A stretch of 64,000 nucleotides of DNA from Planctomycetaceae bacterium. GTDB taxonomy: Bacteria; Planctomycetota; Planctomycetia; Pirellulales; Pirellulaceae. Position numbers and translations under genes: made by a program. The notes beneath the pieces are model-generated. The model did not search any database. It saw only the letters and a program-made list of their open reading frames with translations, and had not been told where the DNA came from. Of this stretch, positions 56,119 through 64,000 are shown in pieces; the first letter of the stretch is position 1, and each line of letters begins with the position of its first letter. Where the stretch lies: assembly GCA_020638975.1 (NCBI GenBank), contig JACKHN010000033.1, positions 5,289-69,288 on the forward strand, written 5' to 3'.

Positions 56119-59100
56119 GTGAGCAAAGGCGAGACGGACTCTGAACTGCTGAATGAACTGGCCCACCAGTTCTCGGAGCAGCTTCGCCGGGGTGAACAAC
56201 CCACGGTCGAGCACTATGCCCAGTCCTATCCCGAGCAGGCGGACGAGATTCGGGAATTGTTTCCGATGCTGTTGCTGATGGAACCGTTTGATCCCGGCAA
56301 GCAATCGGGTGGCGGTGCAAACTTCGACCTGTTGCCGATGCCACAGCGCCTGGGTGAATACCGGATTGTGCGGCGTCTTGGCCGGGGCGGGATGGGAACG
56401 GTGTACGAAGCCGTCCAGGAATCGCTGGGCAGGCGTGTCGCGTTGAAGGTGTTGACGGTCCACACGGCCACCGACTCACGGCTACTCGAACGGTTCAAAC
56501 GCGAAGCACAAGCTGCTGCGAATCTTCACCATACGAACATCGTCCCTGTCTTCGGAGTCGGCGAGGACCAGGGCGTCTACTACTATGCCATGCAATTCAT
56601 TCGGGGCCAATCGCTCGCTCAGGTCCTCGGAGGTAAGGAGAATCTGGAAACTGCCTTCGCGCCGAAACTACTTGGCGAGTCGCGCGGAGAGCACTACCGC
56701 AGCGTTGCCCGCCTGGGTGCGCAGGTTGCCGAAGCGCTTTCCTACGCGCATGCCAACGGCATCCTGCATCGAGACATTAAGCCGGCCAATTTGCTGCTCG
56801 ACGATCAGAACAATGTTTGGATCACCGATTTTGGCTTAGCGCGGATTGAAGGACTCGAAGAGCTGACGATGGCCGAAGACGTCATCGGGACGTTGCAGTA
56901 TGTCCCGCCCGAGCGCTTTCATGGCCGCACCGACGCGCGCGGGGACGTCTACAGCTTGGGGTTGACGCTTTACGAACTGCTCACGCTGCATTCCGCCTTT
57001 GCCAGTTCGTCACGAGCCGAGTTAGTTCGCCACATCTTGCATGAGTCACCGCCATCGCCGCGCAGCGTCGCTCGTGACATCCCCCGCGACTTGGAAACGA
57101 TTGTGCTGAAAGCCATCGAGCGAGAACCAGCGCGTCGCTATCAAACCGCCGCCGCAATGGCCGAGGATTTGCAGCGGTTCTGCGCAGATCGTCCGATCCT
57201 GGCACGCAGGCTGTCGGCGACGGAACAGGCATGGCGGTGGTGCCGGCGCAACCCGCTGCTCGCCACATCGACTGCGTTGGCGGTGTTGTTGCTCTTGGCG
57301 GTGACCACGGTCTCGTCGATCGCTTACTTTCGCGAGCGTGAACTGCACGATTCTGTTCGGTTCGCTCTGCATCGCGCGCAGGATGCGGAGACACAAGGGC
57401 GCAGGGAGCTGTTCGCTTCTCACGTCGCCTCGGCGAAAGCGTCTCGATTAAGCCGGCGGCAAGGACAACGCTTCGACAGTCTCGCCGCAATCCACAAGGC
57501 CGTCCAACTGCTGCCGAACATGAGTCTGTCCGAAGAAGAGCAGGCGACACGCCGCGACGAACTCCGCGATCTGGCCATCACTTGTCTGACGCTTCCCGAC
57601 ATCCAGGAGTTTGGTGATCGACCAGCCACGGGCGTGGCGCTGGATTTCTATCGGTTAGATCGCTCCTGCCAGCGCGATGACGATGGCACGCTCCGCATCT
57701 GCGAATGGCCCGATGGAGCCGAACTGGCGAGGCTGCCAAATGTCGACCAAGAGACTCGGTTCGACTTCACACCTGAGCGCGATTCAATTCTGCTCATCAA
57801 TCAAAAGACGCATACTTTGCAGCGCTGGCAGTTCGCGGAAGCGGCACCGACGGTGGTTGCCAAGCTCGCCGAACACGACGGGCGGCTGTGGAGCGCGATG
57901 TTCAGCAGCGACTCGCGGCGTGTATTGCTCGTTCATCGTGTCGGCGTGCGAGGTGTCGTGGAAGTGCTGGAATGGCCGAGTGGAGAAACGTGCTTCCATC
58001 GGGAGACTCAATTCGAAGGAGTGTGGCTTCCCGCGCGGTTGTCGCCAGACGGGAAGCAACTGGCCGTGATCGAAGGAGCTTATGGACGCGAAGGCTCGCG
58101 GCTTGTCACGGTGACCAATGTGGATTCCGCTCAAGAGACCGCGAGGTTGGAGCACACGGGATCTGTGCAGTCCGTGGCATGGCACCCGGACTCGGAAACA
58201 TTGGCGGTGGGCCTGACCGATTCGAACGATATTGTGCTTTGGAACGTCGGGCAACAGAAACAAGTGGGGCTACTCACCAATCAACGCGGGGGTGGGCCTG
58301 GGCTGGCCATGAATGCGACCGGCGAGTTGCTGACTAGCCAGGCGAGTTGGTCCAACGCGCTAAGCATTTGGCATCCGTACACAATGAGGTTGCTGTTGCA
58401 GATGCCGAGTCCGCTGCTGTTCGAGTGGAAGACGCAACAGGGCGGTTTGGTTGGCGAATTTCATCGGCAAGGCGGCGGCTGGCACTATGCCGTTGCCGAG
58501 CCAAGTCCAGTAGTGCGTACCCTTGTCCGGAACCCCGTGCATGGCGAAGTCACAGCGTGGCGCGGCGTCTCGGTTCATCGCGACGGTCGTTTGCTCGCGG
58601 TGGGAAGTGAGAACGGCGTAACGCTGTTCGACCTGACGACGGGACACGATGTCGGATATTTGCCCGTTGGGTACGCCTTGTATCCTTGGTTCATTCCCGA
58701 AACCGGCGACCTGCTGACATACTCCAATCAGGGCTTGTTGCGTTGGCCGGTACGGTTCTCTGAGCAGATCGCTTCGCACGCAACGATCGGCCCGCCGCAG
58801 CAATTGCCTTGCCGAGCCATCGTGGGGACTGCAGTCACATCGGATCACTCCGGCAAAGTCATCGCCGCCGCCTCGCGAAACAAGGCTTTCATTCTGCATG
58901 ACTTCGGCCAGCGCGTCGTGACACTCGACTCCCTGGCCGATTGCCGGCAGGCGGCTGTCAGTCCGGATGGAAGATGGATCGTGACGACGTGCCACGAGCA
59001 TGGACCGAATGTCGCCTGGGATGCACACTCCGCGTCGCCCGTCCACCGCTTCAGCGAGGATCAAGCCGCAGGCCTCGTCTGCTTTAGCCCTGACAGCACA

Positions 59101-59565
59101 GAGGTCGCGTTGCAATGGCCGTCGCCGCATCGCTGGCAGACGGCAACGTGGAGCGAGTCGCCTTTGTCATCGGTCGCTCACGACGTCGGCTTCGTTTGTT
59201 ACTCGGCTGACGGACGACTTGCGATTGAACTGAATTCCGTCGGCGCAATACTCATTGAGGTTCGCACGGGCCGCAAGCTCGCCACACTGCAACTGCCCGA
59301 TTCGCCAACCTTCTGGCATTCGGCATTCACGTCTGACGGACTCCGCGTCATTCTCAGTTCGAACGATCAACACGCCACCTATGTCTGGGATCTTCCGCGA
59401 CTGGATCGCGAATTATCGGATCTCGAACTGGGATGGGGAGCACCTGCGAGTAGGTCTGCAGAAGCTGCGACAATGATGGACTCGGTTTCTCCACTCCAGA
59501 TCGTGGTAAAGGTGGCCGACGAATTAGACGAACATCAATTCAATTGCCTAAATGAAATGCACTAG
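56119..59565 (+). CDS. Membrane Ser/Thr protein kinase with C-terminal WD-like repeats
   Basis: A 1148-residue protein from GTG 56119 (AGAGGTG upstream). A ~75-residue N-terminal segment with YPEQADEIRELFP precedes a complete Hanks-type kinase domain: glycine loop GRGGMG (88-93), K110, HRD (217-219), DFG (237-239) and PPE (263-265). A membrane helix lies at about 381-402. The outer part (about 470-1140) carries many WD40-like or propeller repeats (SVAWHPDSETLAVGLTDSND, LVCFSPDSTEVALQWPSP). It is a typical planctomycete transmembrane kinase, probably regulating the neighbouring sigma factor. The stop overlaps the stop of the opposite kinase. Confidence 0.9.
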   Translation: MSKGETDSELLNELAHQFSEQLRRGEQPTVEHYAQSYPEQADEIRELFPMLLLMEPFDPGKQSGGGANFDLLPMPQRLGEYRIVRRLGRGGMGTVYEAVQESLGRRVALKVLTVHTATDSRLLERFKREAQAAANLHHTNIVPVFGVGEDQGVYYYAMQFIRGQSLAQVLGGKENLETAFAPKLLGESRGEHYRSVARLGAQVAEALSYAHANGILHRDIKPANLLLDDQNNVWITDFGLARIEGLEELTMAEDVIGTLQYVPPERFHGRTDARGDVYSLGLTLYELLTLHSAFASSSRAELVRHILHESPPSPRSVARDIPRDLETIVLKAIEREPARRYQTAAAMAEDLQRFCADRPILARRLSATEQAWRWCRRNPLLATSTALAVLLLLAVTTVSSIAYFRERELHDSVRFALHRAQDAETQGRRELFASHVASAKASRLSRRQGQRFDSLAAIHKAVQLLPNMSLSEEEQATRRDELRDLAITCLTLPDIQEFGDRPATGVALDFYRLDRSCQRDDDGTLRICEWPDGAELARLPNVDQETRFDFTPERDSILLINQKTHTLQRWQFAEAAPTVVAKLAEHDGRLWSAMFSSDSRRVLLVHRVGVRGVVEVLEWPSGETCFHRETQFEGVWLPARLSPDGKQLAVIEGAYGREGSRLVTVTNVDSAQETARLEHTGSVQSVAWHPDSETLAVGLTDSNDIVLWNVGQQKQVGLLTNQRGGGPGLAMNATGELLTSQASWSNALSIWHPYTMRLLLQMPSPLLFEWKTQQGGLVGEFHRQGGGWHYAVAEPSPVVRTLVRNPVHGEVTAWRGVSVHRDGRLLAVGSENGVTLFDLTTGHDVGYLPVGYALYPWFIPETGDLLTYSNQGLLRWPVRFSEQIASHATIGPPQQLPCRAIVGTAVTSDHSGKVIAAASRNKAFILHDFGQRVVTLDSLADCRQAAVSPDGRWIVTTCHEHGPNVAWDAHSASPVHRFSEDQAAGLVCFSPDSTEVALQWPSPHRWQTATWSESPLSSVAHDVGFVCYSADGRLAIELNSVGAILIEVRTGRKLATLQLPDSPTFWHSAFTSDGLRVILSSNDQHATYVWDLPRLDRELSDLELGWGAPASRSAEAATMMDSVSPLQIVVKVADELDEHQFNCLNEMH

Positions 59566-62500
59566 CTGCTCTTCTTTGCCGTCCCATCTTGTTTTGGAGG
59601 GCGTGGTCGATTGCTCGGCCCGCGTTCACCGCCGAGAGACCCACGTTCTCCGCTCCGGGGCGAGTCGACCCACTTGTCCTCTGGTAGGTAGGTTTGCATG
59701 TCATGAGTCGCAGTCGCGGCAGCCTCGCTATCTCCCAACTCGGTGAAAATGGCGGCCAATCGTTTGTAAGAGAATCCGACGGCCATATAATACCGCGGGT
59801 CGGAGTCAGCATGAGGCCGCATCTCGTTGACCCAACTTTGTAACACTTCGCGAGCTTCCGAAATCGATTCAACAGGTGGCTCGCCGCCGGCTTCCTTCAC
59901 TTTCCGATACTGCTCTAGCAACATGTCGGCGTAGAAGTTTGTCGTGATCGCGGCTCGCATAATATTGCCCCCATCGGAAGCTTCTGACTCACTGAGTGAA
60001 TCGAACAACGCAATGGCCGCTTTGAAATGAGGCCGTGCGTCTTCGAAACGACCAGCGTCTCGAAGCCTATTGGCCAAGCTACGTCGCACTTCAAGTTCCG
60101 ACATGACATACTCGGGAACACCTGGATGATCACGATGCAATTCATGCAGCAGTTCGAGTGCGGTCGTCGCCCGGGCCTCGATATCAGCCAGTTCTTCCGC
60201 TGACGGTCGCGTCCAGAAATCTCGCAAGCCCTTGACGTAAACCGTGCTCAGCGTAAAGCGATAGTCAGGGTTCTGAGGATATCGAGCGACCAAGTCCTCG
60301 AGCAGTCCGATGGCTTTCGCAATCGACTCTTCAGATTGGGTGCGATCCACGAACCGCAGATGCCGATGGCGTTCGGCGTAGCATAGTGCGAGAAGCTGCT
60401 GATAATCGGGCACCTGAAACTCGTCGGTCAGCTCTTCGAGCAGTGCGACTGCGCGTTCGATCGTTTCCGAATCACGGGCGAACTCGCCTCGCCAGAAGTT
60501 GTCACCAGATCGCCCACCGTCGCCTTGCCGCTTCGAAGGCTCGTTCTTTCCATCGCGTCGCGCACCGCCGCGTTTGTTGTTCGACGATCCAAAGCCCGGC
60601 CCAGGTGGTGTGCCGTCGAATCGGTGGATCTTCAGATAAAAGCTGCGCGCCAACTCGTAGCGGACCTCCGGCGGCGAAGACTTCGTTGCGATGGGCTCCA
60701 GAATTACTCGTGCCTGGTCAAACGCTTCGCGGGCCTGGTCGTGTTCGTGCGAGCTACGATAGACTTCTCCCAACTCGTTGTAGATGCTGGCGAGAGCTGC
60801 GGCCTGTTTCGGATTATCCTTCCCGCCATTTTGCAGTTGAGAGTAGCCGGCAATTGCTTGCCGATAAGCCTGTTCGGCTTGAGCATATTGACCGAGTCGT
60901 CGGCGGATATCACCAACTCGGCGATTCGCTTGGGCGATTCGCTGGCGGAATTCGTCCGTGTCGTCACCTTGTTCCGCGAGCTTTCGGTAGAAGACGAGCA
61001 TCTCGTCTAGCAGGGCCGCAGCTTCGTCAGAAAGTACTGGCTGTGTATTGACGCTGAAGTCGGCACTCTCTGCAGTTTCGACGGCAAAGTCCTCTGGCGA
61101 GACATACCTATGGGGCGCAAGTCGTTCGAAGATTTTGTCGAGCGCGTTCCACGCGAGTTCCGAAGTCGCCTCGGCCTTGACGCGTTGCTGTTGCTCGCTC
61201 GTGCGAGCGGCCTCGGTTCGGAGGTAGGCCGTCGTACTAACGATCGCGACCAGCAAGAGGAGTGATGTTGCGAGGCCGCTAAGCGTTGCGATCGCTGGAT
61301 TGCGTCGCGCCCAGCGACCGAGACGTTCGGCGATGCTCGCTCGTCGGGCAAGGATGGGCCGATCTTCAAGAAATCGCTGCAGATCCTCCGCCAACTCGGC
61401 AGAGGTTTGATACCGCGAGCCTGGTTCGAACTCGATGGCTTTAAGGACAATCGTTTCGAGGTCGCGGGGAATCGACGGGTTCTCGCGGCGAGGTCGTCCG
61501 GGTTCGAGCGATCCCGAATCGTGCAGGAAGCTGCGTTTTCGTTGCGTTTCGTCGAATGCCGGCTTGAGCGTGAGGAGTTCGTAGAGCGTTAGGCCGAGGC
61601 TATAAATATCACTTCGCGCGTCGGCCGATCCCTGAAACTGTTCGGGGGCCATGTATCGCAAGGTTCCAACGATGTCGCCCGTGCGGCTGACGTTATCGTG
61701 CTCCATCGCCTTGGCCAAACCGAAATCGGCGACCCACACGGTGCCACCTTCGTCGATCAAGAGATTGGCCGGCTTGATGTCGCGATGTAAAGTCCCTTGG
61801 CGATGCGCGTAGTTTAGCGCCTTGGCAACTTGAACTCCTATCCTCGCGACGCTTTGCCAGTAGGCGGCACCGAATTGCGTCGAAGTCTCAATCGAGCCGG
61901 CGGTCGCGGTAAGAGCAACCCCATCGGCGAGTGCAAACGAATCGTCGACGAAGATCGAGTCGTCCTTGTCAGGGGCAAGCGTCGTGATGGCCGCTCGAGT
62001 GCTGTCCGTTCTGGACCCCGGTCGTATTTCCGAGTCGTATCCCGAGCCCCAGGATTCATCCGCCTTGATCGGCGATCGCAGTTCCCCTAACACAAGGGCT
62101 CGCGCTACACTGCTGACGTTCGCGGTGCGTTTGTCGTACCGCATCGGCGCAGCGTCACCCTTGCCTGAAGTTGACAACTCCTTGAGACGTGGAATGATCT
62201 CGTCGAGCCCAGCCCCGCGAATGATCTGCATGACGTAGTAGTGAAAACCGTCTTGCTCGCCGACACCAAGGATCGGCACAATGTTCGTATGGTGCAACTT
62301 CGCGGCTGTCTTGGCTTCGCGACGAAAGCGCCGTAAGTGCTTGTCATCGAGCAGCGATTGCTTGGGCAAAACTTTCACGGCCACGCGCCGCCCCAGCGAC
62401 TCTTGTTCCGCTTCGTAGACGATTCCCATCCCGCCACGACCAATCTCCCGAACAATCCGCAGATCTCCGAGACGCTCGATCTTGGTGGGGCCCAGCGAAG

Positions 62501-62705
62501 CGCGACCACCGCTCGATACTTCCTTATCAAGCTTTAGATTCTCCATCGCCGCGATGGTCGGGAAGAGGTCTCGAATCTGCTCGGCCCAATCCGGATGGGC
62601 GAGTGCATACTCTTCGACCGTCGGTCGATCGCCATCGCGAAGGCGATCAACGAACTCCGCCGCGAGGAACTCGACCGGATCACGATCTACGGTTGGTTCA
62701 GCCAT
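59562..62705 (-). CDS. Membrane Ser/Thr protein kinase with TPR-like C-terminus
   Basis: A 1047-residue protein. The N-terminal ~75 residues include HPDWAEQIRDLFP, parallel to the other kinase. The Hanks kinase domain has the glycine loop GRGGMG (89-94), K111, HRD (307-309), DFG (327-329) and APE (353-355). About 105 extra residues (about 175-280), polar and acidic, are inserted between the hinge region and the catalytic helix. A membrane helix lies at about 471-494, then TPR-like repeats (GDIRRRLGQYAQAEQAYRQA, YNELGEVYRSSHEHDQAREA). The ATG overlaps the end of the preceding sigma gene by eight bases, so the pair is co-translated. Confidence 0.9.
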   Translation of the reverse strand: MAEPTVDRDPVEFLAAEFVDRLRDGDRPTVEEYALAHPDWAEQIRDLFPTIAAMENLKLDKEVSSGGRASLGPTKIERLGDLRIVREIGRGGMGIVYEAEQESLGRRVAVKVLPKQSLLDDKHLRRFRREAKTAAKLHHTNIVPILGVGEQDGFHYYVMQIIRGAGLDEIIPRLKELSTSGKGDAAPMRYDKRTANVSSVARALVLGELRSPIKADESWGSGYDSEIRPGSRTDSTRAAITTLAPDKDDSIFVDDSFALADGVALTATAGSIETSTQFGAAYWQSVARIGVQVAKALNYAHRQGTLHRDIKPANLLIDEGGTVWVADFGLAKAMEHDNVSRTGDIVGTLRYMAPEQFQGSADARSDIYSLGLTLYELLTLKPAFDETQRKRSFLHDSGSLEPGRPRRENPSIPRDLETIVLKAIEFEPGSRYQTSAELAEDLQRFLEDRPILARRASIAERLGRWARRNPAIATLSGLATSLLLLVAIVSTTAYLRTEAARTSEQQQRVKAEATSELAWNALDKIFERLAPHRYVSPEDFAVETAESADFSVNTQPVLSDEAAALLDEMLVFYRKLAEQGDDTDEFRQRIAQANRRVGDIRRRLGQYAQAEQAYRQAIAGYSQLQNGGKDNPKQAAALASIYNELGEVYRSSHEHDQAREAFDQARVILEPIATKSSPPEVRYELARSFYLKIHRFDGTPPGPGFGSSNNKRGGARRDGKNEPSKRQGDGGRSGDNFWRGEFARDSETIERAVALLEELTDEFQVPDYQQLLALCYAERHRHLRFVDRTQSEESIAKAIGLLEDLVARYPQNPDYRFTLSTVYVKGLRDFWTRPSAEELADIEARATTALELLHELHRDHPGVPEYVMSELEVRRSLANRLRDAGRFEDARPHFKAAIALFDSLSESEASDGGNIMRAAITTNFYADMLLEQYRKVKEAGGEPPVESISEAREVLQSWVNEMRPHADSDPRYYMAVGFSYKRLAAIFTELGDSEAAATATHDMQTYLPEDKWVDSPRSGERGSLGGERGPSNRPRPPKQDGTAKKSS

Positions 62706-63351
62706 GACTTGGTCCTTGCGAATCAAAGAAGCCTGGGATTCTCTTCAGGACGTCCTTCAGACGAGACACCGCGCGCACATAGCGGATGCTAGCCGCCTTT
62801 TGCTGGATGCCAAGCGATTCGGCAACCTCACTGTTGGTTAATTCCTCGAAGTGCCGTAGCGCGAGCACCTCCTGGTCGATCGGATCCATCGTCTCGAGCG
62901 CCTCTTCCACCTGTCGCGTCATCTCGGCTTTGACCGCCGCCTGGCTCGGCGAAGTCATTGCTCCGAGCAACTGGGCCGCCAGACAGACGGAAGTAGCTTG
63001 CGTGTATGCAGGGCGATTCATAGAGACTTCTCGATCGGCGTTTCTCATTTTGGCACCCAGGTGCCGACGGTGAATGTCGATCATCGTCTGGCTGACAACC
63101 AGACGCAGCCAAACGAAGAACGACTTCGACGGATCTTCCAGGTAATGGTGAATTCGTTGGGCGGCGTCGAGATAGGCTTCTTGAAGGATGTCGTCTGCAT
63201 CCACACGCCCCCCCAGTCGCCGATCCAGCCTGAAGTTGACCATTCTCCAAAGCCGGTCGCGGTGCTGCGAAAACAGTTCTGCCAGCGCATGCTCGTCGCC
63301 TTGTTGGAGGCGGCGCATGAGCTGTTCGTTGAGTCCCTCGCTGATGCTCAT
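62698..63351 (-). CDS. ECF-type sigma factor paired with the kinase
   Basis: A 217-residue sigma factor: region 2 with GRVDADDILQEAYLDAAQRI (about 48-67), region 4 with IDQEVLALRHFEELTNSEVA and QKAASIRYVRAVSRLKDVL. It is clearly related to the sigma factor at 54774 (shared RRHLGAKMR/RRHLGTKMR). Its stop lies inside the start of the kinase gene, so sigma factor and kinase form a two-gene operon. The ATG at 63351 was preferred over an in-frame start at 63399 because the family usually begins shortly before the LNEQLMRRLQQGD helix. Confidence 0.88.
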   Translation of the reverse strand: MSISEGLNEQLMRRLQQGDEHALAELFSQHRDRLWRMVNFRLDRRLGGRVDADDILQEAYLDAAQRIHHYLEDPSKSFFVWLRLVVSQTMIDIHRRHLGAKMRNADREVSMNRPAYTQATSVCLAAQLLGAMTSPSQAAVKAEMTRQVEEALETMDPIDQEVLALRHFEELTNSEVAESLGIQQKAASIRYVRAVSRLKDVLKRIPGFFDSQGPSHG

Positions 63352-63632
63352 CCAAGTCTCAATAACGGATAGAAGTCCGTGCAGTCTACAGGTTTTCAAA
63401 CCAAGGCAACGTGTCGCAGCGCTGGCCGGGGCAACGACGAACTGCCAGCAGTGATATCCACGAAAAATAATTCAACCATTTCAGTAGAAAAACCGAAACC
63501 GCTCCGTTTCCAGACTAGACGAAACGCGGCGGTCTCCTGTTAACGGTTGACGCGAATTCGCGAACTATCGCCACAAAATCTTATACATCCATACTTTACA
63601 GTCTAGTTCTTCTCCAAAGGTAGTGCCTCCTT

Positions 63633-64000
63633 ATGGTTCGATTCTCCGAGTCGTCGGCCGCATCCGACCCAGACGCCAATCTGATGCTCCAAGTGCGAGC
63701 GGGATCCGAGGCGGCGTTCAACGAGTTAGTTGAACGGTACGAAGATCGCGTCCGAGGAATTATTACTCACCTGATGGGAGGGACCGCCTACGCTGACGAT
63801 CTGACCCAAGATGTCTTTCTACGGGTTTACCGGGCGAGACGGACGTATTTCTCTAGCGCCAAGTTCTCGACATGGTTGTTCACGATCGTGAACAATGTCG
63901 TTTCGAACGCCCGTCGTGGCTTGGCCCGACGCCGAGAGGTGAGTTTCGACCAAGGCTCCGCCAAGGATTTTCGATACGTCGAATCCTCCTCACGCAATCG
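63633..64000 (+). CDS. ECF-type sigma factor, cut by the window edge
   Basis: The first 122 codons of an RpoE-like sigma factor: LMLQVRAGSEAAFNELVERYE (about 18-38), DDLTQDVFLRVYRAR (region 2.2, about 59-73) and FSTWLFTIVNNVVSNARR (region 2.4, about 82-99). It differs from the other two sigma factors and looks like a standard ECF. The ribosome binding site is weak. It diverges from the sigma-kinase operon to its left. Confidence 0.88.
   Translation, partial: MVRFSESSAASDPDANLMLQVRAGSEAAFNELVERYEDRVRGIITHLMGGTAYADDLTQDVFLRVYRARRTYFSSAKFSTWLFTIVNNVVSNARRGLARRREVSFDQGSAKDFRYVESSSRN

Overview
The window comes from a planctomycete, most likely of the Pirellulales/Pirellulaceae kind. The evidence is a large secreted PSD1/DUF1553 protein with a planctomycete-type cytochrome c box, a DUF1549 partner, a LEPR-XLL plus dockerin surface protein, two ECF sigma factor/Ser-Thr kinase pairs, ceramidase-like and right-handed beta-helix secreted enzymes, and several intergenic palindromic repeat families. 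No rRNA, tRNA or CRISPR array was recognised.

Bases 1-14719 are mobile DNA. A Tn7-like transposition operon on the minus strand runs small ORF(s) - Ku - tnsA - tnsB - tnsC, with tnsC cut by the window edge. A Ku-family DNA-end-binding protein heads this operon and its end overlaps or abuts tnsA. To the right is a hypothetical gene. Beyond it, an S24-like repressor faces a five-gene operon of unknown function that includes two paralogous proteins with a degenerate Toprim-like core. The element ends near 11513 in a terminal array of four ~20-bp repeats (putative TnsB sites). A second, diverged copy of the same end in the same orientation lies at 14571-14719. Between the two ends are a possible toxin-antitoxin-like pair behind a perfect palindrome, a VOC protein, and broken hldE-like and helicase-like genes. 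I read this as the remains of an older, tandemly inserted element.

Bases 15000-22200 hold a GNAT protein, hairpin repeats, two divergent pectate-lyase-like beta-helix proteins, a truncated esterase and a sialidase-fold protein. Bases 22300-31070 look like a nitric-oxide-stress locus: an NsrR-like Rrf2 regulator, three consecutive CxxCH proteins of the Tll0287/DUF3365 type, DinB, CsrA, MOSC, a ScdA_N/DUF542 protein, a DUF3124 protein and a cupin. The quinol NO reductase norZ and a second Rrf2 regulator in this locus are broken by frameshifts.

Bases 31100-40100 carry another beta-helix protein, a ceramidase-like enzyme, a group II intron inserted directly behind a terminator-like hairpin, and a serine hydrolase fused to a sialidase-like domain. 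Bases 40600-49900 hold a PSD1 gene divergent from a three-gene operon (DUF1549, pre-peptidase-domain protein, ceramidase-like). The pre-peptidase protein has a palindromic repeat inside its signal-peptide codons. Bases 49900-64000 contain a 1546-residue LEPR-XLL/dockerin protein and two ECF sigma/kinase pairs arranged as mirror images, whose kinase genes converge and overlap at their stop codons. A third ECF sigma factor runs off the right edge.
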